Assembly (NCBI GenBank): GCA_040954595.2
Contig: CM082593.2
Location: 9,548,001 to 9,612,000, forward strand
Source: Balanoglossus misakiensis
Lineage: Eukaryota; Hemichordata
DNA length: 64,000 nt
Direction of reading: 5' to 3'
Below are positions 13,441 to 22,231 of this stretch, in pieces (position 1 is the stretch's first letter; each line of letters opens with the position of its first letter). The position numbers and the translations under genes are program-made. The notes under the pieces are model-generated. The model did no database searches and was not told the origin of the DNA. It saw only the letters and a program-made list of their open reading frames with translations.

Positions 13441-15067
13441 CTAATCAAGTGATGAACCTTCATTTATAAATTTAGTGTGAAAAAAGTTACGTAGTTGTGA
13501 CTTGAACTGTGACAGACTGTATATACTTCTTATAGAAAGGGGAATATTGTTCCAGATATTTGTTGCTCGATACATAAAAGACCTTTGCCCAGTTGCTGTT
13601 TTAAAAGTGGGCACATACAAATTAGCGTTGCTGACAGATCTAGTGGTAAAATTGTACATCTCAGAAACATAGGAAAATTCATTTAAATAATCAGGCGCCA
13701 GGCCATGTAGTATCTTGAAAGTTTGAACAGCAATGAAATACTCAATTCTAATATCAATGGGCAACCAATGAAGAGTTGTCAGAAGAGAACGAGAAGGAAA
13801 TGTAATGTCTACTCCTAAAATTACTCTGCCGGCTCTTTTCTGAAGTTTATAAATTCTCTGTAGATTGGTTTTTGATGTGTTGCCCCAAACAGTGCAACAG
13901 TAATCAATTATAGAAAGGAAAATAGCATTATAAACCAACATAAGAGTATGCCTTGGGGTCAAAGGTCGCAATTTCCTCAGTACCCCAATCCGCATTGACA
14001 ATTTTCTACTTAAGTTATCTATATGAGTATCCCATGTTAAAGCATTGTCAATCTCTATTCCAAGAAGTGTGTGAGAAGAAACACAAGAAATGCAAGTATT
14101 ATTGATCCTAATATTGGGAGTGACACTGTGCTCGGACACATTATTAACCTTTGGGCGAGAGGCTACAATCATCCATTTTGTCTTGGTGGTGTTAATTGAC
14201 ATGGCATTATTTGAAACCCATGTGGAAATTGGTAAAACGTCCTCTTGAAGTTTTGTACCAACCTCATTAATAGAGATGCCAGAGACACAAAGTGTTTGAT
14301 CATCAGCAAACATATCAATGTTGCCCATGCTGAGACTCAAAGGTAAATCATTAATGAAAATTAAAAACAAAAGAGGTCCTAAAATGGAACCTTGTGGAAC
14401 ACCACAAACAACAGGTAAAGTCTTCGATTCCTCACCCATGTAACTGACAAATTGACATCTATTCGAGAGATATGAACGAAACCATTTTAAAGATACATCA
14501 TTAACACCGTAAATGGACAATTTCCTTAAAAGAATATCATGATCGACCAAGTCAAAGGCCTTACATAAGTCAAGATACATTAGGCCATTGTACAGACCAT
14601 TATCAATATTTCTTAAAAGTTGATCTGTAAGCTTCAGCAATGCGGTATTACATGAATGAAAGCGTCTGAAACCCGACTTCGAACTCATAATTAACTTATT
14701 ATTCTGTAGATAAGTGTACAGACTGTTATAAACGTGTCTCTCAAGTATCTTTGATAAAGCAGGCAAGATTGATATGGGCCTGTAATTACTAATAACATGT
14801 TTCGGCCCGTTCTTATGTATGGGTACAACTCTGGCACATTTAAAGCAATCAGGGAAAGTACCATTCGTTATTGACAAATTGAACATATTAGTAATGTGAC
14901 CCGCTATATTATTTGCCCCGATTTTAAGAAGTTTGGGGGAGACATTGTCAAAACCATGAGATTTGGTAGCATCTAACGATGCTAGTTGCTCCATCACAAA
15001 ATTAAATGGGATTTGGGGCAGCTGAAAAGAAGGTAAATTTGGGCTCATTTGTGAATTAACCCACGTT
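13441..15067 (-). pseudogene. LINE reverse transcriptase, 3' part of ORF2
   Basis: This is the RT domain and C-terminus of the LINE's second protein, which copies element RNA at a nicked target. The reading frame runs about 540 codons to a stop at 13,441. Visible RT motifs in order are NYRPISILPALSKILE, SGFRRFHSCNTALL, YLDLCKAFDLVDH, GVPQGSILGPLLFLIFIND and the catalytic MFADDQTLC, followed by thumb motifs LGIEID and DYCCTVWG. The segment has no internal stop. An upstream stretch to 15,144 stays open only because it reads into BEL LTR sequence. The domain is cut from its endonuclease half by the BEL insertion at 15,067/21,441, so this copy can no longer make a normal ORF2 protein. Confidence 0.9.
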
Positions 15068-15409
15068 TGTTGCGGTATTTTAGATGAACAAGGTTCCTTA
15101 AATGATGTCTGACACGGACGACCAACGTAAAGTGCAAAAGGCACGTTTATTGCAGAAATAGCCGGTGTTAACTACTGAACCGCTAGAACCCAACTGATGA
15201 GAAAATTTCCAAAAGTTGCAAAGGAACATGAGGCGGACGTAATAACAAGCACAAATTGCTACATTGAGAGGGTGAACTCGAAGTGTGATTGGGCGAAGTA
15301 ATGAAAGTGCCTGATTGGCCCAAAGTGATCTCTATCAGGATCCGCATAGCGATGCAAGGATTTGGGTATACTATAGAATGTTCAAATAACAGTTATTTGT
15401 TCTCCGACA
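15068..15409 (-). repeat. BEL 3' LTR
   Basis: A 342-bp copy of the LTR, matching 21,099-21,440 base for base as far as I could read. The outer edge abuts target duplication ACGTT (15,063-15,067). The inner edge is preceded on the element strand by the purine tract. Confidence 0.95.
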
Positions 15410-15425
15410 TTCTCCCGCCGCCGAA
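15410..15425 (-). promoter_or_regulatory. BEL polypurine tract
   Basis: On the element strand a G-rich run (GGCGGCGGGAGAA) directly precedes the 3' LTR, the place where plus-strand DNA synthesis is primed. It is slightly interrupted by pyrimidines, so the exact primer is uncertain. Confidence 0.6.
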
Positions 15426-15551
15426 AAAAAGTCATCAGAAAGTCTAAATCTAAAAGAACAGAAAATCGCAAAGGCTCAACCGATGTTGAGTAAACTCTGA
15501 TGCAATGAAAATTTGACTAGAGTCAATAAAGTGTCAAGTTGTGTTGAATGT

Positions 15552-18500
15552 CTAAACAGAGTCAGAAATTCTGATCCTCGCTGCAATGGCCGCATCTCTG
15601 GTCGATCTCCTAGGGATGGGCGCGGGCGGATCATTGGATTCCTCTGTGGTGGCATTCCGTGTGATGTCCTCGTTTCCATGGGGATTGAAGTCCGTAGACG
15701 ACGTAGATGACGACAGTTCCTGCGAAGCCACCTCCAGCGGGTACAATTTGTGTATGGGGCGGTTAGTGTGTCCTCTGGCAGTGGAGACTTCCGCTGACCG
15801 CACAAGTTTATCACGGCCGTAGACAAGTCTTCTCACAGTTCCGAGTTGCCATTTCAATCTACGGTCGGTGTCACTGTGAATAATGACGACGTCACCAACT
15901 TTAATGACATTGTTCTTGAGACCGGAAGCGGAGTGACGCTCACGTAAGGCTGTCAGGTACTCAGTCGACCATCTCTTCCAGAATTGGTTCTGGAGATTCG
16001 ACAAATGTTCATAGCGTCTGTTCAGATCGCAGTGGTTTCCGTAAGAGGGATCTCTGATCTCTTCATCGGAGACAGTGATGTATGGCAATGAGGTCAGAGG
16101 TCTGCCGCACAACAGGTGATTTGGAGTCAAGCTGATGTCATCATCGGCATTCGAAGACACGAAAGTGAGTGGGCGGTCGTTCAATACCGTCTCGATTTCG
16201 GTGATTACTGTGACAAGTTCGTCGTAGGTGACGAAAGATCTACCAAGAACTTTCTTTATAGTGTTCTTAGTGATACCAATAAGACGCTCCCAAAAGCCAC
16301 CATACCATGGGGCACGTTTGGGAATAAATGTCCAACTGACGCGTTGAGATGAAAGATAGCGTTGGACGTCAGGTGTGTCGAGTAATGCGCGTATCTCTTC
16401 GGCTGCAGAGATATATGTAGACGCGTTGTCGGATAACATGCGACTTGGGAGAGATCTTCTCGCCGCGAAACGACGGAACGCGAATATGAATGATTTAGTG
16501 GTCAAGTCGGGTACCAATTCTAGGTGTATCGCGCGCGTAACTGCACAGGTAAAGAGACACACGTAGGCTTTCTTGTGTTTACCATCAGTTGTTTTGGTCA
16601 GGAGTGCTCCCGTGAAATCTACTCCTGTCACGCAGAAGGGTGGAGTAACGTTCACGCGATATGTAGGCAACGGTGCCTGAACCGGGCTGGTGTAAGGTCT
16701 TCCGTCTATTTTGAGACACGTGACACAGCGACGGAGAACGCTGCTGACGATTCGACGTATTTTAGGTATCCAATACTGTTGACGTATTTGTGTGACAGTT
16801 GATTGGACACCACCGTGTAGAACTCGATCGTGCGCTTTCAGAACGATCAGTTTAGTCAATTCATGACGAGTCGGCAACAAAGCTGGAAACTTTGTTACAA
16901 AGTCTAACGTAGTGTTGTGTATACGGCTACCGCATCGAAGTATGCCTTCATCATCGAGGAATAAATTCAGTTGACGAATTAACGGTCCGTATTTCTTTGC
17001 GTTCATCTTCACGGAGTGAATAGTGTCACCGTAGACTTCGGTTTGTACATCCTTGATCCACATCCGTTCTGCATGCCGTATTTCGTCTGGCGTGATTTCT
17101 CCAGACGGTGTGATTTCCGTTCGTTTCAGACGCGATATGAAACGTAGCACGTACGCGGTAACTCGCAACAGTTTGCCTAATGAGCTGAAGCGCGAAATGT
17201 CTATGGCGCGTTGGATGCCCATTTCCTCTTCGGGAGTATTTTCCGCGGTAGGCGAGGCAGCGTTTTCAGAAGTTTGATTATGAGCGCGGTCAACATCTTG
17301 CATTCTATCATCGATCTGCGGATTAGTTTCTATGTGAGCGCGAACCATGAAGTCGTCTGTTGCCGCGACGTGATGTACTGAGCTATCATATAGGTCACAA
17401 ATCGGCCATTCACCGGATTCTTCCAGCCAAGTAGGGCCATTCCACCATAAAGTAGAATTGGCGAGTTCGTCTGATCTGATTCCGCGTGTTAACAGATCAG
17501 CGGGATTGTCACCGGTGGGGCAGTATTTGTAGACGTGAGGAAAACCGTTGATTTCCTTTACGCGGTTGTTCACGAAGACGGGTAGTTTTTTCTCACTGTT
17601 GATCCAATAAAGGACGATTTGACTGTCCGACCAGAGATATCGTTCCGTAATATTGATCTTGTCGGAGAGTGCGTTTACGACGAATTTGCTCAGGCGAGTA
17701 CCGATCACGGCGGCCATCAATTCTAACCGTGGTAAAGTCAAGTCCGACATAGGCGCGACGCGTGTTTTGGCCATTACGATAGAAGTCTCACGCGTTCGTG
17801 GGTCGCGAAGATAAATTACTGCTCCGTACGCAGTTGTGCTAGCGTCTACGAAAACGTGTAGTTCGTAGTCATCGCCACTTCGATTTGTCGAGAAATATTG
17901 GCGTGGTACTGTAGTGTCCCGTACAGTATTCAGATCATTGGCGATTCGAGTCCACTGTGAAATCAGATCAGCGTCGAGTGGCTCGTCCCAAGGGAGACCG
18001 CGTTTCCATAGCGACTGAACAAAGAGTTTCGCTCTGACATGAACTGGGGCTAGAAAACCAAGTGGGTCAAACAATTTAGCCGCGGAACTAACAACATCAC
18101 GTTTTGTCGTTAGCGCGGTGGGAACCGGTGTCTCATCCTGCTTTGTGTAAGTTACCGTGTCGGTTTCGGGTTTCCAGCGTAATCCGAGTAAGGACACGTC
18201 TGTTGAGAGTTCAGCGATATTGTCCCGTTCAGCGAGTTCGCGTAACTGTGAACTGTTGGACGACCAAGCGCGTAGTTTGAACCCGCATGTCTGCATGAGT
18301 CGGTTAGCTTCATTGAAATAGGAAACCGCGTTTTCATTAGAGTCAGCGCCGTCGATCACGTTGTCGACATAAATGTTGCGCTTCAAGTCAGCTGCTGTGG
18401 GCGTGGGAGTGTTACTCTCTAGGTGAGTTTTGATCACGGCGTTAAGAATAAACGGCGAGCATGCCGCTCCGAAAAGGACCGATTTGAACTGATACACATC

Positions 18501-21065
18501 AAAGTTGCTTTCGGGGTCACGAATGTCCGACAACCAAAGAAATTTGGTGTATAGGCGTTCTTCTTCTTCGAGGCGGATATTTAAGAAGGCTTTTTCGATA
18601 TCACTAGTAAAGGCGACACGATTGGCGCGGAATCGCAGCAGTATACCGGGTAAATCGTTTATCAGAGAAGGTCCGGTTTGGAGACAGTCATTCAAACTCG
18701 GTGAATCTGGACCTTGCTTTGCGCTGCAGTCGTACACGATGCGAATTGGGGTGGTGACAGAGTCTTTCTTGATTGCGCGGTGGGGTAGATAATGTCCTTC
18801 GGTTTTGTTGTCGATGTCGACCTTTTCGACGAAATCGCGGCGAACTTGATCAGAAATAATGTCATCGTATGTTTTTGTCAGCTCGGGTGACAAACGACGG
18901 ACCATGGCACGCGTGCGGCTTTCCGTTGTAGAGTAGTTGCTAGGCAACGGTGGGTGATCAATCTTCCACGGTAAACGTGCGACATATTTACCGTGTTCAA
19001 CACGTAGGTGTGTGTCGCGATATGTTTCAAAGTCAGTGTTTTCGTTCTCTCGCGTTTCTGGTTTCACTCCGATGAGCTCTAAGTCCCAGTAGTTTCGGAT
19101 GGCGTCTTCAGCGATGAGCGTTTCGGCGTTTGCATGGAGTACGTGAAAGTCAGAGTCCGTTTTCCCGCCCTTTTCGGTAGGGCCTGACAGCAAGTAGCCG
19201 AACTTGGACGAAACGGCAGTCGGGCCTGCACCGCGAACGATGTGGTTCCCTACAAAGTTCCAATACTGATCGGCTCCGATGAGAACGTCAATTTCGATTG
19301 ACTTCGCGTTTGTAACTGGGAAGGCGAAATGCAGTCCCCGTAGATACTCGGCGTTGTGTATTTCCGCGGACACATGATTAGTTAAGTTCGATGAAATCGC
19401 CGGAATTATCAAAGCGTTGATAGAACTAGTATTTCCGTCTAGCTCATGCAAAGTTATCGTAGCGTTTTTCATTGTGTGAATTTGTTCGGCGTTTCCCCCA
19501 AAGGTTGAGAGTTTCACGTTTTCTGGGGTGTCCGGTTTTAAGCTGAGTTTCTCCGCGAATCGTTGAGTGACAAAGGTTCTATTTGCCCCTTCGTCGAACA
19601 GTACGTTGGCACGGATAGGTTTATCCCCTCGGGAGGACATGGGGATGACGGCGGTTTTCAAGAGAACGGGTCCGTTCAATGGAGTGTATTTCTCACGCGT
19701 ATTGTCTGTCGCGAAGGACACGTGTACTTCAGCAGAATTTGAAGTGTCTGTAGTACCGGCAGTTTTGCTCGGTGTTACATCTTTTTTCACGGCGGTTGTA
19801 CCCAGTTGGGTGTCGTGTAAAGTAGAATGGTGTCTACGTTTACAAATCTTGCAAGAATATCGCGATTTGCAGTCGCAAACTCGATGTTTGCCGAGGCAAT
19901 TGAAGCAGAGGCGATCTCGTTTGACTATGTCTAGTCGGCGTTTGGTATCGGTGATGACCTGGCAATCACTCGTGTAGTGATTCCCCTTGCAAAACACGCA
20001 TGTTTTGGGCTTGGGTGGGTGCGTCGAGCGCGGACGCGGCGTGGAATCGACGTTAGCGTGAAACGTAGCTGTGATATCGGGTTGTGTTGTGGCGGTCACA
20101 ACCGAAAGTTCATCGAGGGGTTCTCCGGCTTGCATGGCGTCGATCTCTCGTAGAATTGCCTGGCGTAACTCAGGTAGAGTCCAGGCCTTTTTCCCATGGT
20201 CTCGGGCTATCTGTTTCCGAATGTTGTTGGGCAGCTTGTCGCGAATCATCGGAACGAGCAGTTCTCCGTAAGTGTTCTCTTGTTTTCCAAGCGACTGTAG
20301 TCCACGAACATGACTTTCCAGCGTGTCATAGAAGAGGCGGAGGCTGGAAATGTCGCTTGTCGGCTGAGGTAGCTGCCACAGCGCTGTCATATGCGCGTCG
20401 ATGAGCAAGTGCTTTTGTCCGTATCGCTCGATGAGGAGTTCTATGGCGTGTTCATAGTGGTCGCTCGTCAGGGCGAGACCGCTAATAGTACGGGCAGCTT
20501 CGTCGGTCAAGACGCTACGCAAGTATGTGAACTTCTGAATGTTATCCATACCGCTATCGTTATGGATGGTCGATTGGAAAATGTCAAAGAAGCTCGTCCA
20601 CTCGAGTACGTTACCGGAAAATGTCTTCAGTTGTAGTTTCGGCAGCGCGACTGTTTTCTTCGCTGTCTCTCCTCGAGGTGGATTGGCGATGGTCGAAGAC
20701 GTACCGTTGGTAGCCATGTTGCTCTCGATGAAAGCAGTGATCTGGTGATTTCTTTCGAATATCTCGGACAGGTAGTCGCCAGATGCTTCGTTTGCGGCAT
20801 CGTAGTTTTCTTCGTCGGTATTGTCCAAGACGTCTTCTTCGATCTTGACGATAGTTTCGTACTTCTGGGTGAGTTGGGTGCTCAAAGCGGTGAGTAGCCT
20901 GTGTACTTCGGTTTGGTTCGCGGCTGTGGCGAATTCTTCTTTCAGACTATCGGCTCGGTTGAAAAGCTTCGTGATTTGGGCGCGTTGCCCCCGGCGCTTG
21001 AGCTTCAGTTTGGTCAACTTGTCGCCTCCAGTTGGTTGCTCAACTTGTTGTTCGTCGCTGGACAT
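15552..21065 (-). CDS. BEL/Pao gag-pol polyprotein
   Basis: The 1,837-residue polyprotein packages element RNA, copies it and integrates the DNA. Visible order: a DUF1759-type gag region (about 130-320); three Cys/His clusters at about 356-420 (CVFCKGNHYTSDC, CFNCLGKHRVCDC, CKICKRRHH); a DUF1758-type aspartic protease with LFDEGANRTFV near 488; RT at about 745-960 with IVYDCSAK and active site YVDN near 900; RNase H near 1070 (HVFVDASTTAYGA); an HHCC integrase zinc site (HGGVQSTVTQIRQQYW, then CVTC); the integrase core (VTGVDFTG, LSDNASTY); and a DUF5641-type tail. The start ATG lies 33 bases inside the 5' LTR edge. There is no internal stop or frameshift. YVDN in place of YVDD, and DEG in place of the usual DSG/DTG, are notable but may be lineage features. 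Confidence 0.96.
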   Translation of the reverse strand: MSSDEQQVEQPTGGDKLTKLKLKRRGQRAQITKLFNRADSLKEEFATAANQTEVHRLLTALSTQLTQKYETIVKIEEDVLDNTDEENYDAANEASGDYLSEIFERNHQITAFIESNMATNGTSSTIANPPRGETAKKTVALPKLQLKTFSGNVLEWTSFFDIFQSTIHNDSGMDNIQKFTYLRSVLTDEAARTISGLALTSDHYEHAIELLIERYGQKHLLIDAHMTALWQLPQPTSDISSLRLFYDTLESHVRGLQSLGKQENTYGELLVPMIRDKLPNNIRKQIARDHGKKAWTLPELRQAILREIDAMQAGEPLDELSVVTATTQPDITATFHANVDSTPRPRSTHPPKPKTCVFCKGNHYTSDCQVITDTKRRLDIVKRDRLCFNCLGKHRVCDCKSRYSCKICKRRHHSTLHDTQLGTTAVKKDVTPSKTAGTTDTSNSAEVHVSFATDNTREKYTPLNGPVLLKTAVIPMSSRGDKPIRANVLFDEGANRTFVTQRFAEKLSLKPDTPENVKLSTFGGNAEQIHTMKNATITLHELDGNTSSINALIIPAISSNLTNHVSAEIHNAEYLRGLHFAFPVTNAKSIEIDVLIGADQYWNFVGNHIVRGAGPTAVSSKFGYLLSGPTEKGGKTDSDFHVLHANAETLIAEDAIRNYWDLELIGVKPETRENENTDFETYRDTHLRVEHGKYVARLPWKIDHPPLPSNYSTTESRTRAMVRRLSPELTKTYDDIISDQVRRDFVEKVDIDNKTEGHYLPHRAIKKDSVTTPIRIVYDCSAKQGPDSPSLNDCLQTGPSLINDLPGILLRFRANRVAFTSDIEKAFLNIRLEEEERLYTKFLWLSDIRDPESNFDVYQFKSVLFGAACSPFILNAVIKTHLESNTPTPTAADLKRNIYVDNVIDGADSNENAVSYFNEANRLMQTCGFKLRAWSSNSSQLRELAERDNIAELSTDVSLLGLRWKPETDTVTYTKQDETPVPTALTTKRDVVSSAAKLFDPLGFLAPVHVRAKLFVQSLWKRGLPWDEPLDADLISQWTRIANDLNTVRDTTVPRQYFSTNRSGDDYELHVFVDASTTAYGAVIYLRDPRTRETSIVMAKTRVAPMSDLTLPRLELMAAVIGTRLSKFVVNALSDKINITERYLWSDSQIVLYWINSEKKLPVFVNNRVKEINGFPHVYKYCPTGDNPADLLTRGIRSDELANSTLWWNGPTWLEESGEWPICDLYDSSVHHVAATDDFMVRAHIETNPQIDDRMQDVDRAHNQTSENAASPTAENTPEEEMGIQRAIDISRFSSLGKLLRVTAYVLRFISRLKRTEITPSGEITPDEIRHAERMWIKDVQTEVYGDTIHSVKMNAKKYGPLIRQLNLFLDDEGILRCGSRIHNTTLDFVTKFPALLPTRHELTKLIVLKAHDRVLHGGVQSTVTQIRQQYWIPKIRRIVSSVLRRCVTCLKIDGRPYTSPVQAPLPTYRVNVTPPFCVTGVDFTGALLTKTTDGKHKKAYVCLFTCAVTRAIHLELVPDLTTKSFIFAFRRFAARRSLPSRMLSDNASTYISAAEEIRALLDTPDVQRYLSSQRVSWTFIPKRAPWYGGFWERLIGITKNTIKKVLGRSFVTYDELVTVITEIETVLNDRPLTFVSSNADDDISLTPNHLLCGRPLTSLPYITVSDEEIRDPSYGNHCDLNRRYEHLSNLQNQFWKRWSTEYLTALRERHSASGLKNNVIKVGDVVIIHSDTDRRLKWQLGTVRRLVYGRDKLVRSAEVSTARGHTNRPIHKLYPLEVASQELSSSTSSTDFNPHGNEDITRNATTEESNDPPAPIPRRSTRDAAIAARIRISDSV

Positions 21066-21077
21066 CTTGTGAATTTA

Positions 21078-21094
21078 TCCTGGTCTCGGCACCA
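21078..21094 (-). promoter_or_regulatory. BEL primer-binding site
   Basis: On the element strand TGGTGCCGAGACCAGG begins five bases inside the 5' LTR. It starts with TGG, complementary to a tRNA CCA end, so it is the expected minus-strand primer site. I cannot name the tRNA with confidence. Confidence 0.7.
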
Positions 21095-21098
21095 AAAA

Positions 21099-21440
21099 TG
21101 TTGCGGTATTTTAGATGAACAAGGTTCCTTAAATGATGTCTGACACGGACGACCAACGTAAAGTGCAAAAGGCACGTTTATTGCAGAAATAGCCGGTGTT
21201 AACTACTGAACCGCTAGAACCCAACTGATGAGAAAATTTCCAAAAGTTGCAAAGGAACATGAGGCGGACGTAATAACAAGCACAAATTGCTACATTGAGA
21301 GGGTGAACTCGAAGTGTGATTGGGCGAAGTAATGAAAGTGCCTGATTGGCCCAAAGTGATCTCTATCAGGATCCGCATAGCGATGCAAGGATTTGGGTAT
21401 ACTATAGAATGTTCAAATAACAGTTATTTGTTCTCCGACA
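21099..21440 (-). repeat. BEL 5' LTR
   Basis: A 342-bp repeat matching 15,068-15,409. On the element strand it starts TGTCGG and ends CAACA. It should hold the element's promoter, though no core promoter motif was assigned. It is flanked at 21,441 by target duplication ACGTT. Confidence 0.95.
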
Positions 21441-21445
21441 ACGTT

Positions 21446-22231
21446 TTCGTGATTGCCAAATCTGAGTGGCCAGGAAGACTTTGGCGGTACTCAACAACAA
21501 TACTGGTGAAATAATCATTGAAGGCGTCTGCAATGTCTTTGTGATTCGACAGTGTTCTGTTATTGGAAGTGATGCGAGGACTTTGCGAACAGGCGTTATC
21601 ATTTGAAAGAATGTCATGTACAGTACGCCATACAACAGTTGGATTACTGGAATTTGCAGAAAAAATACTTCTATAGTAGCGACGCTTCTCGGTGGTTATA
21701 AAGTGAACTTCCTTATTTCTTAGTGTTCTATACATACTCCAGTCATCATGCGAGTTGGAACGCACGGCTTTATCGAGATGAAAGTCTCTAACATGAATTA
21801 GCTCCAAAATCTCCGAAGAAAACCATGGTGGTTGTCGTAGCCGCTTCACCCTTCGAACAACTCTTGGTGCATGCGTATTGCAGATGTCATTAAAAGAAGT
21901 TGCCCAGTCCATAAACGCAGTATTTACATCGTCTGTATGACAATAAGACTCAAAAGCAGAGTTTAAGTCATCGATAAAGCTGTTTGCATGAAAGTTTCGA
22001 AAATGCCTACTGGTAACATAAATATGTGAGCCCGTATTACAATTGTTGGCATGGTAACGTCGTATAACACAAACAGGATAGTGGTCGGAAAGACCAACCT
22101 TAGGGATACAGGTTCTCGAAATGTTACTAGGACTATTTACATAAATGTGATCAAGCAAGGTTCCCGATATGGGGCGAGTTACAGTGGTGACGAGTTGACT
22201 AAAATTCATAGATTCCATACACTTATACAGA
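21446..22231 (-). pseudogene. LINE endonuclease C-terminus and linker, 5' part of ORF2
   Basis: This fragment is the upstream half of the same LINE protein. It shows the end of an AP-type endonuclease, with LDHIYVN and GLSDHYPVCVIRR (the usual S-D-H catalytic triad region), then a linker that precedes the RT domain. The frame is open to the BEL junction and resumes across it in the RT fragment at 15,067. The N-terminal two thirds of the endonuclease are missing, because the LINE is 5'-truncated at 22,231 where satellite begins. The domain identity is well supported by the SDH motif and by the perfect junction. Function is lost through truncation and insertion. Confidence 0.85.

Larger units (their letters stand above)
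15068..21440 (-). mobile_element. BEL/Pao LTR retrotransposon, complete
   Basis: A 6,373-bp LTR element on the minus strand. Two 342-bp direct repeats begin TG and end CA, and ACGTT is duplicated at 15,063-15,067 and 21,441-21,445. A single 1,837-codon gag-pol frame fills the interior with the BEL/Pao domain order: gag, protease, RT, RNase H, integrase. A primer-binding site lies just inside the 5' LTR and a purine-rich tract just before the 3' LTR. I see no difference between the two LTRs, so the insertion is young. It sits inside the LINE, which sits inside the satellite. Confidence 0.97.
13261..22231 (-). mobile_element. 5'-truncated jockey-group (CR1/L2-like) LINE, split by a BEL element
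   Basis: This non-LTR retrotransposon lies on the minus strand inside one satellite monomer. Its 3' end is a (TAA)n tail, seen on the plus strand as an ATT run at 13,261-13,291. Its 5' end is cut at 22,231, inside the endonuclease domain. The satellite monomer starting at 13,147 resumes at 22,232 and reaches the next monomer at 22,310, giving 114+78=192 bp, so the insertion neither removed nor visibly duplicated satellite bases. The LINE body is 13,261-15,067 plus 21,446-22,231; the rest is the nested BEL element with its 5-bp target duplication ACGTT. Clade assignment comes from RT motif style only. Confidence 0.88.

Noticed and set aside
15586-21143. Open frames on the plus strand across the BEL element
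   Set aside because: All are antisense shadows of the 1,837-codon polyprotein.
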